Below, one piece after another: positions 53,070-57,753 of a stretch of DNA of 57,753 nt. The notes beneath the pieces were generated by a model. That model did not search any database and had not been told where the DNA came from. It worked only from the letters and a program-made list of their open reading frames with translations. A program made the position numbers and the translations under genes. Location of the stretch: assembly GCA_002397465.1 (NCBI GenBank), contig DHAP01000032.1, positions 1-57,753 on the forward strand, written 5' to 3'. Each line of letters begins with the position of its first letter. The first letter of the stretch is position 1. Source of the DNA: Caryophanales bacterium UBA4951 (lineage in GTDB: Bacteria; Bacillota_I; Bacilli_A; RFN20; CAG-826).

Positions 53070-54769
53070 AGTGGAAGAGCCTTCTCATAGCCTTCTTTTC
53101 CTTTATGGTTTTATGTGTGCCCTCATGCGTAGCGGCGGGCGGTTCATCAACTGATTCAACAGTTAACTCAAACGACTCGGAAGTTAGCTCATACGAGAAA
53201 GACGAGGATGGCTTTTGCGTCCTTGAGGACGGTTATTTCGATAACAGCGTTGACCCATCAGACAAAGGCGAAGTCAGCCAAGTGAAGGTGGCCCCATTAT
53301 GCGATGGCATCGACATATATAAGAAGATGCGTCTATACGTGGCCGGGGTCCAAGTGCCTCTTTATCAGGTCATGGTAAATGAGTCCCACGCTTTCGACGC
53401 CGAGGCCAAGAACCGAATCCAAAACGCCTACGCTTCAGTTTCCTTAAAAGGCAAAGCCGAGTTCAGCCTTCAATGTGGTTTCAACCCTCAGAACGATTGC
53501 ACGATAAGACCGTCCTCTTTGGGCGTTAGTCCAAAGTTCGATGAGAATAGAAGGGTTGTCAAATTCACCATCACGACCCCTGGGCAATACACGATTGAGT
53601 TCCGCTCCAGCAGAGCCCTTCATCTTTTTGTCGATGAACTCAAAGAAGAGACATACAATTCATCCAATTGCGTCTACTTCGGTCCAGGTATTCACGATTC
53701 ATCCAATGACTCGAGAATCAATTCCAGCAACATCGTTAACTTAAAGAGCAATCAGACGGCTTATCTGGCATCCGGGGCTTTCGTGAAGGCCACATTCTCT
53801 TCTTATTCTTCATCCAACGTTTCGATATTAGGCCCTGGGGTAATCCTTCTATCGGGGTTCACCCGCTCCGTGGATCCAGATGAGCATACGTTAGGGATAG
53901 ACCTCTCTTTTGTCACAGGCGCCAGGCTTCAGGATTTCTCGATCATCGACCCGGCGGGGTGGGGGATGAATCTCTATTTTGATTCCGACGTCGATATCTC
54001 TAACTGCAAAATAATCTCTTCGAGGGCCAATGGAGACGGGATATCCGTTCAGTCATGCCAAGACGTTCATGTGAGCGGCTGTTTCGTCCGGACTTATGAC
54101 GATTCATTGGTGGTCAAAAACTATCCGATGTGGAGTGACAAGAGCGTCGAGGGCGTAACCAAGAACATCCATTTCGAGTCCTGTCTCATCTGGACTGACT
54201 TAGCCCAATCGATGGAGGTCGGCTATGAGACAGTCGGAGAGACGATGGATGATATTCTCTTCAACGACATCACCGTTTTGCATAACAACCATTTGGCGAT
54301 TTTCTCCATCCACAACGCGAACAACGCCCACATCAAAAACGTGACTTTCTCGAACATAACCGTCGAGAATGCCGATGAGGTCAATAACGGCGGAAAAAGG
54401 AAGATATTGGACTTTTGCAACGTTTTTCATCCCACTTGGAGCGTGAATCACAAGGTTACTTCCTTAGGCGATATCGATGGTGTGAATGTCAAAAACGTCA
54501 AAGTCATCAAGGCCGTCCAAGGCTTATGCCTCTCTATCAACGGGACAAGTGAAACACGTTCCGCCTACCCTAACGTCGAGCATCTTGTGAAGAATGTTTC
54601 GATTGAGGATTTTGAGATTTATGGATCCGTTCTCGCGAGGCCAAACGACATCATAGACGAAAGCCTTGATGAAAATGTCAGCTTCACCAAAAGCGGCGAT
54701 CCCGTGACCGGCGCGAGCATAAAAACTTCTGACGTCTCATCGTTCGGTTCTAATATCCAAGCCATCTAA
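53066..54769 (+). CDS. Second surface lipoprotein beta-helix glycosidase (clan GH-N-like)
   Basis: A 567-residue paralogue of the first gene of the operon, without the discoidin-like tail. Start is taken as TTG at 53066, overlapping the previous stop, because it directly precedes a signal peptide with lipobox VPSC (Cys21); a start at 53030 would put a charged segment in front. Asp324 (NGDG) and Asp345-Asp346 (YDDS) keep the 21/22 spacing, and WTDLAQSMEVGYE is identical to the paralogue. The shared N-terminal sandwich domain is also present. It closes the operon, and a terminator follows. Two related enzymes with and without binding modules suggest attack on insoluble and soluble substrate forms. 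Confidence 0.78.
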   Translation: MKWKSLLIAFFSFMVLCVPSCVAAGGSSTDSTVNSNDSEVSSYEKDEDGFCVLEDGYFDNSVDPSDKGEVSQVKVAPLCDGIDIYKKMRLYVAGVQVPLYQVMVNESHAFDAEAKNRIQNAYASVSLKGKAEFSLQCGFNPQNDCTIRPSSLGVSPKFDENRRVVKFTITTPGQYTIEFRSSRALHLFVDELKEETYNSSNCVYFGPGIHDSSNDSRINSSNIVNLKSNQTAYLASGAFVKATFSSYSSSNVSILGPGVILLSGFTRSVDPDEHTLGIDLSFVTGARLQDFSIIDPAGWGMNLYFDSDVDISNCKIISSRANGDGISVQSCQDVHVSGCFVRTYDDSLVVKNYPMWSDKSVEGVTKNIHFESCLIWTDLAQSMEVGYETVGETMDDILFNDITVLHNNHLAIFSIHNANNAHIKNVTFSNITVENADEVNNGGKRKILDFCNVFHPTWSVNHKVTSLGDIDGVNVKNVKVIKAVQGLCLSINGTSETRSAYPNVEHLVKNVSIEDFEIYGSVLARPNDIIDESLDENVSFTKSGDPVTGASIKTSDVSSFGSNIQAI

Positions 54770-54804
54770 AACATCATCTTTTTGACGGTTTTCAGTTCGT
54801 TGCC

Positions 54805-54837
54805 TAGACATTAATGTCTAAGCCTCTCTCGTTTTTT
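54805..54837 (+). terminator. Terminator of the glucan operon
   Basis: A perfect 16-bp palindrome TAGACATTAATGTCTA (54805-54820) with extra outer pairs, followed about 11 bases later by TTTTTT (54832-54837). Confidence 0.6.
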
Positions 54838-54887
54838 ACGTCGATAAGCGATAGACTATCAAGGCTAAGAAGCAATTGAGGATTTTT

Positions 54888-56402
54888 ATGGAAGAGAAAC
54901 AGACGCCGAACAATCAGCAGGCCTCCTTGAACGATCAGGAACAGGCCCGTTTTGACAAACTAGCCAAATATCAGGAACTAGGAGTCGATCCTTTTGGTTC
55001 CCGTTTTGAATGGAAAGACCGCATCGTCGACATCAGAAAGAACTATGGCTCATTGAAGGCGGAAGAGCTTGAAGAGAAGCCCGTCACCGTCATCGTGGCC
55101 GGACGCCTTATGGCCATCAGAAGGATGGGCAAGGCCAGCTTCGTCAACTTGAAGGACGAGTATGGCTCAATCCAGGCCTGGATCGGTCTCAACGTCATCG
55201 GAGAGCATGACTATTCGGTTTTCAAACTCGCTGACTTAGGCGACATCGTCGGACTTGAGGGCACCTTGATGCTCACGAGGACCGGCGAGCTCACCATCAG
55301 GGTCAACAAATACACCCACATCACCAAATGCCTCAAACCGCTTCCGGAGAAATTCCACGGACTCACCGACACCGAGGATCGTTACAGGAAGAGGTATCTC
55401 GACTTGCTCGTGAACGATGACTCAAGAAAGATCGCTTTGACGAGGCCAAGGATCATCCGTGGCATTCAGAAATATTGCGATGATTTAGGATTCGTCGAGG
55501 TCGAGACCTCGGTCTTCTCACCGATTTTAGGCGGCGCGAGCGCCAAGCCGTTCATCACCCATTTCAACGCCCTCGACAGAGACTTCTATCTCCGTATCGC
55601 CACCGAGCTCAACCTCAAGAAGTGCATGGTCGGCGGCATCGACAGGGTCTATGAGATCGGCCGTATCTTCAGAAACGAAGGCATCGACACCAGACATAAC
55701 CCGGAGTTCACCACCATCGAGCTTTATCAGGCTTATGGCGATTTGAGCGATATGCGTCACTGGCTCGAAGGCCTGTTCCATTACATCGCCAAAGAGGTGA
55801 TCGGCAAAGAGGTCTATCACTATGCCGGAAACGACATCGACGTTTCAAAGCCGTTCGCTTGGGTTGACCAAGCCGAGAGCATCAAAAACGTCTGCGGCGT
55901 CGACTTCAAAGAGCACATCAGCTACGAAGAAGCGGTGTCCCTTGCCAAAAAGTTCAACGTCCCGCTTCAGAAATCCTGGAACAGCGTCGGCTACATCCAG
56001 CAGGCTTTCTTCGACGAGTTAGTCGAGAAGACCTTGATCCAGCCAACCTTCATCCACACCTATCCGATCGAGGTCTCGCCGCTTACCAAGAAGACTTCTG
56101 ACCCACGCTTCGTCGACAGATTTGAACTCTTCATCGCCGGAACCGAATTCGGCAACGCCTATAGCGAGCTCAACAACCCCTTCGACCAGAAGGAACGCTT
56201 CGAGGCTCAGTTGGCCGCCAAAGAAAGAGGCGACGACGAGGCCAACGAGATGGACGAATCCTTCCTCGACGCCCTCAGCTATGGCATGCCGCCAGCTGGT
56301 GGAATCGGAGTCGGCGTCGACCGTTTCACGATGCTCTTCACTGAGCAGGACAACATCCGTGAAGTCCTTCTCTTCCCGACTTTGAAGACCATCGACAAAT
56401 AG
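54888..56402 (+). CDS. lysS: Lysyl-tRNA synthetase, class II
   Basis: A 504-residue class II LysRS. The OB-fold anticodon domain is in the first 150 residues. The aminoacylation core has motif 2 RNEGIDTRHNPEFTTIELYQ near residue 256 and motif 3 GVGVDRFTMLFT near 480. Start ATG at 54888 with GAGG 6 bases upstream; a TTG 12 bases earlier is in frame but lacks a site. Length is normal (about 490-505). A strong terminator follows. Confidence 0.98.
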   Translation: MEEKQTPNNQQASLNDQEQARFDKLAKYQELGVDPFGSRFEWKDRIVDIRKNYGSLKAEELEEKPVTVIVAGRLMAIRRMGKASFVNLKDEYGSIQAWIGLNVIGEHDYSVFKLADLGDIVGLEGTLMLTRTGELTIRVNKYTHITKCLKPLPEKFHGLTDTEDRYRKRYLDLLVNDDSRKIALTRPRIIRGIQKYCDDLGFVEVETSVFSPILGGASAKPFITHFNALDRDFYLRIATELNLKKCMVGGIDRVYEIGRIFRNEGIDTRHNPEFTTIELYQAYGDLSDMRHWLEGLFHYIAKEVIGKEVYHYAGNDIDVSKPFAWVDQAESIKNVCGVDFKEHISYEEAVSLAKKFNVPLQKSWNSVGYIQQAFFDELVEKTLIQPTFIHTYPIEVSPLTKKTSDPRFVDRFELFIAGTEFGNAYSELNNPFDQKERFEAQLAAKERGDDEANEMDESFLDALSYGMPPAGGIGVGVDRFTMLFTEQDNIREVLLFPTLKTIDK

Positions 56403-56425
56403 TCTTTGCCTTTCTGAATAAATCA

Positions 56426-56452
56426 GGCTCGCCACAAGAGGCGGGCCTTTTT
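56426..56452 (+). terminator. Terminator of lysS
   Basis: GGCTCGCC (56426-56433) pairs with GGCGGGCC (56440-56447, one G-U) around ACAAGA, then TTTTT. Confidence 0.92.
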
Positions 56453-56461
56453 GAATATCTT

Positions 56462-56573
56462 GGGCAAATAGAGAAAATGGGGCCTATAAATAGATGTAGG
56501 TCACCATGGTGGCCCACTTAACAAACGCAGTCTTAGTCAGTGTGCTTTTCGATCCGAGGAAACTCTATTTGCT
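56462..56573. other. Candidate structured element with long-range 10-bp pairing
   Basis: GCAAATAGAG near 56464-56473 and CTCTATTTGC (56563-56572) are exact reverse complements about 90 bases apart and could close a stem. Inside, GGTCAC-CATG-GTGGCC is a hairpin. No known RNA class is recognised, and the right arm overlaps the rpsF -35 box. Confidence 0.35.
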
Positions 56574-56597
56574 TATGCCCCTCCGTCATAATATAAT
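56569..56597 (+). promoter_or_regulatory. rpsF-ssb-rpsR promoter
   Basis: TTGCTT (56569-56574), a 17-base spacer and a perfect TATAAT (56592-56597). Transcription should start near 56604. Confidence 0.75.
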
Positions 56598-56604
56598 TAT
56601 GACC

Positions 56605-56665
56605 GCCTCTAAGAAGGAATAGAGGCCACATACTCTTATGGTCACACGTGTTTCACGAGGTGATC
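56605..56665 (+). promoter_or_regulatory. rpsF leader with two hairpins (possible S6:S18 control element)
   Basis: Hairpin 1: GCCTCTA/TAGAGGC (56605-56626), 8-base loop. Hairpin 2: GGTCAC/GTGATC with inner CGTG/CACG (56640-56665). The S6:S18 complex binds rpsF leaders in many bacteria through a stem with a CCG bulge; CCG is present at 56603-56605, but I cannot align it to that motif by eye. Confidence 0.4.
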
Positions 56666-56694
56666 CTTAAGACCAAAATTAGGAGGTGTAAGCC

Positions 56695-56982
56695 ATGAAA
56701 AAGTACGAGATCATGTACATCCTTACCGCAACGTTAGATGATAACGCCCGCAAGGATGAGATCGCCAAACTCCAGGGAATCCTTGAATCTAACAAAGCCA
56801 AGGTCACCGATGTCAAGGAGTGGGGCGTCAAAGATTTCGCTTACCCGATCAAAAAGCAAACCAAGGGTTATTACGTCATTCTCAAAGTCAGCGCCGAGAA
56901 TGCCGCCCTCAAGGAATTTGATCGCTTAGCGAAGCTTGACAACAACGTCATCCGCCACTTGGTTACGAACGATCAAGACTAA
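56695..56982 (+). CDS. rpsF: Ribosomal protein bS6
   Basis: A 95-residue S6. N-terminal KKYEIMYILTATLDD and the central AYPIKKQTKGYYVIL are the family patterns. It binds S18 and 16S rRNA in the platform of the 30S subunit. Ribosome site AGGAGGT 8 bases upstream. First gene of the conserved rpsF-ssb-rpsR operon. Confidence 0.98.
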   Translation: MKKYEIMYILTATLDDNARKDEIAKLQGILESNKAKVTDVKEWGVKDFAYPIKKQTKGYYVILKVSAENAALKEFDRLAKLDNNVIRHLVTNDQD

Positions 56983-57012
56983 GATTGAAGATCAAGAGGA
57001 GGATCATTAGAA

Positions 57013-57471
57013 ATGTTAAACCGTGTTGTGTTGATTGGTCGTATGACCAGGGATCCGGAACTTCGCAAAACGACTTCCGGACTGTCAGTCGCTTCCTTCG
57101 CGATTGCCGTCGACGATTCCTACAAACAGCCTGATGGGACGAAGAATACGCTCTTCATGAACTGCTCGATCTTTGGCAATAAAGCCGAGAACGTCGCAAA
57201 GTTCACCCGCAAAGGTTCGCTCGTGGCCGTCGAAGGACGTCTTAACCAAAGAAAATACACTCGCAAAACGGACAACGTCCAGATCAGCGTCGTCGAAGTC
57301 ATTGCCGACAATGTCGAATTCTTAGACCCGAAAGGCTCACAGCCCAGTGACAACGGAGGCTATAGTGCCGACCGCAACGCACCGAGCGCACCAGCCAGCC
57401 AGGTCGAAGAAAAGAAAGATTCCGGCAATCTTGACTCCATCGATGTCGTGGATGACGATCTTCCATTCTAA
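57013..57471 (+). CDS. ssb: Single-stranded DNA-binding protein
   Basis: A 152-residue SSB. The OB-fold N-terminus LNRVVLIGRMTRDPELR and FMNCSIFGNKAENVAKF are standard; a Ser/Pro/Ala-rich linker follows and the acidic C-terminal tip DDDLPF, which docks repair and replication partners, is intact. It lies between rpsF and rpsR as usual. AGAGGAGG precedes the ATG. Confidence 0.98.
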   Translation: MLNRVVLIGRMTRDPELRKTTSGLSVASFAIAVDDSYKQPDGTKNTLFMNCSIFGNKAENVAKFTRKGSLVAVEGRLNQRKYTRKTDNVQISVVEVIADNVEFLDPKGSQPSDNGGYSADRNAPSAPASQVEEKKDSGNLDSIDVVDDDLPF

Positions 57472-57492
57472 AAATAGAAAGGATATCAAGTT

Positions 57493-57723
57493 ATGGGATT
57501 CAAGAAAATGAGGCCGAGGAAAAAGGTCTGCTACTTCACAAAGAACCATATCGCATACGTCGATTATAAGGATGTCGAGCTTCTCACCAGGTTTGTTAAC
57601 CCGGATGGCAAGATTTCCCCACGTAGTGCGACTGGAACTTGCGCCAAGTATCAGCGCCAGTTAGCCAAAGCCGTCAAGAACGCCCGCTTCATGGGATTAC
57701 TCCCTGAGCCGGGACAAAAATAA
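57493..57723 (+). CDS. rpsR: Ribosomal protein bS18
   Basis: A 76-residue S18, complete in the window. RPRKKVCYFTKNH at the N-terminus and FVNPDGKISPRSATGTCAKY with QRQLAKAVKNARFMGLLP at the end match the family. It binds S6 in the 30S platform. AGAAAGGA lies upstream of the ATG. Only 30 bases of sequence remain after it; they show no gene. Confidence 0.98.
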   Translation: MGFKKMRPRKKVCYFTKNHIAYVDYKDVELLTRFVNPDGKISPRSATGTCAKYQRQLAKAVKNARFMGLLPEPGQK

Positions 57724-57753
57724 TCGTTTTTGTGACAGGACGAAGTCGTTCTT

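Noticed and set aside
54770..54887. T-box or lysine riboswitch before lysS
   Set aside because: Only about 115 bases are available, the T-box core GGTGG-ACCGCG is absent, and the palindrome there fits a terminator for the previous operon.
56540..56560. tRNA-like TTCGATCC in the lysS-rpsF spacer
   Set aside because: No matching acceptor stem, D-arm or anticodon arm can be drawn around it.

Overview
The window is a 57.7 kb piece of a bacterial chromosome, most likely from the phylum Bacillota and the class Bacilli in the broad sense (Erysipelotrichia/Mollicutes-related gut lineages). The evidence is the housekeeping gene order pth-mfd-rqcP-tilS-ftsH-dusB, lysS followed by rpsF-ssb-rpsR, lipoprotein signal peptides, AGGAGG ribosome sites, pyruvate phosphate dikinase, and cre-like LacI/CcpA-type operators. 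TGA is used as a stop, so the Mycoplasma code 4 does not apply. Genes look near 50% GC, while the longer intergenic stretches are AT-rich. I saw no rRNA, tRNA, CRISPR array, insertion sequence or phage gene.

Layout. 1-4.1 kb: the end of a DUF362 protein, a zinc-type macro-domain hydrolase followed by an MFS transporter, a ferritin-like/CCC1 iron protein, and a convergent Fur-family regulator. 4.2-6.9 kb: ppdK (minus). 7.0-12.5 kb: an MBL-fold hydrolase, then a minus-strand GDP-heptose cluster (gmhA, fused hddC-gmhB, hddA) and a divergent FGGY sugar kinase. 12.5-13.2 kb: AT-rich spacer encoding a free-standing 33-residue hydrophobic peptide. 13.2-20.2 kb: TetR, a DUF368 (PopT-type) membrane protein, and a minus-strand ABC importer (lipoprotein, double-length permease, ATPase with a large insertion) from a promoter with a cre-like site in its spacer. 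20.5-30.0 kb: flavodoxin, pth, mfd, rqcP, tilS, ftsH, dusB. 30.0-36.0 kb: MarR with a heterodimeric ABC exporter, convergent with a two-gene antiporter operon. 36.1-38.1 kb: LysR and LacI regulators. 38.2-54.8 kb: a nine-gene carbohydrate operon. 54.9-57.7 kb: lysS and rpsF-ssb-rpsR.

The standout is the carbohydrate operon. Two surface lipoproteins with a right-handed beta-helix fold (clan GH-N-like, GH28/GH49 region) bracket a large modular lipoprotein, a sugar-binding lipoprotein, two MalF/MalG-type permeases, two different GH65 glycoside phosphorylases, and one polypeptide that joins a beta-phosphoglucomutase to an MsmK/UgpC-type ABC ATPase. The reading is extracellular cutting of an alpha-glucan, ATP-driven import, phosphorolysis to beta-glucose 1-phosphate, and isomerisation to glucose 6-phosphate by the same protein that powers import. 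A LacI regulator lies just upstream, and a CG-centred palindrome plus a cre-like site flank the operon promoter.

Other points worth checking are a TilS with a degenerate PP-loop, a possible ACG start for mfd, several first-in-operon genes that look leaderless or nearly so, and possible structured RNA upstream of rpsF. All function calls come from reading motifs and context; no database search was run.
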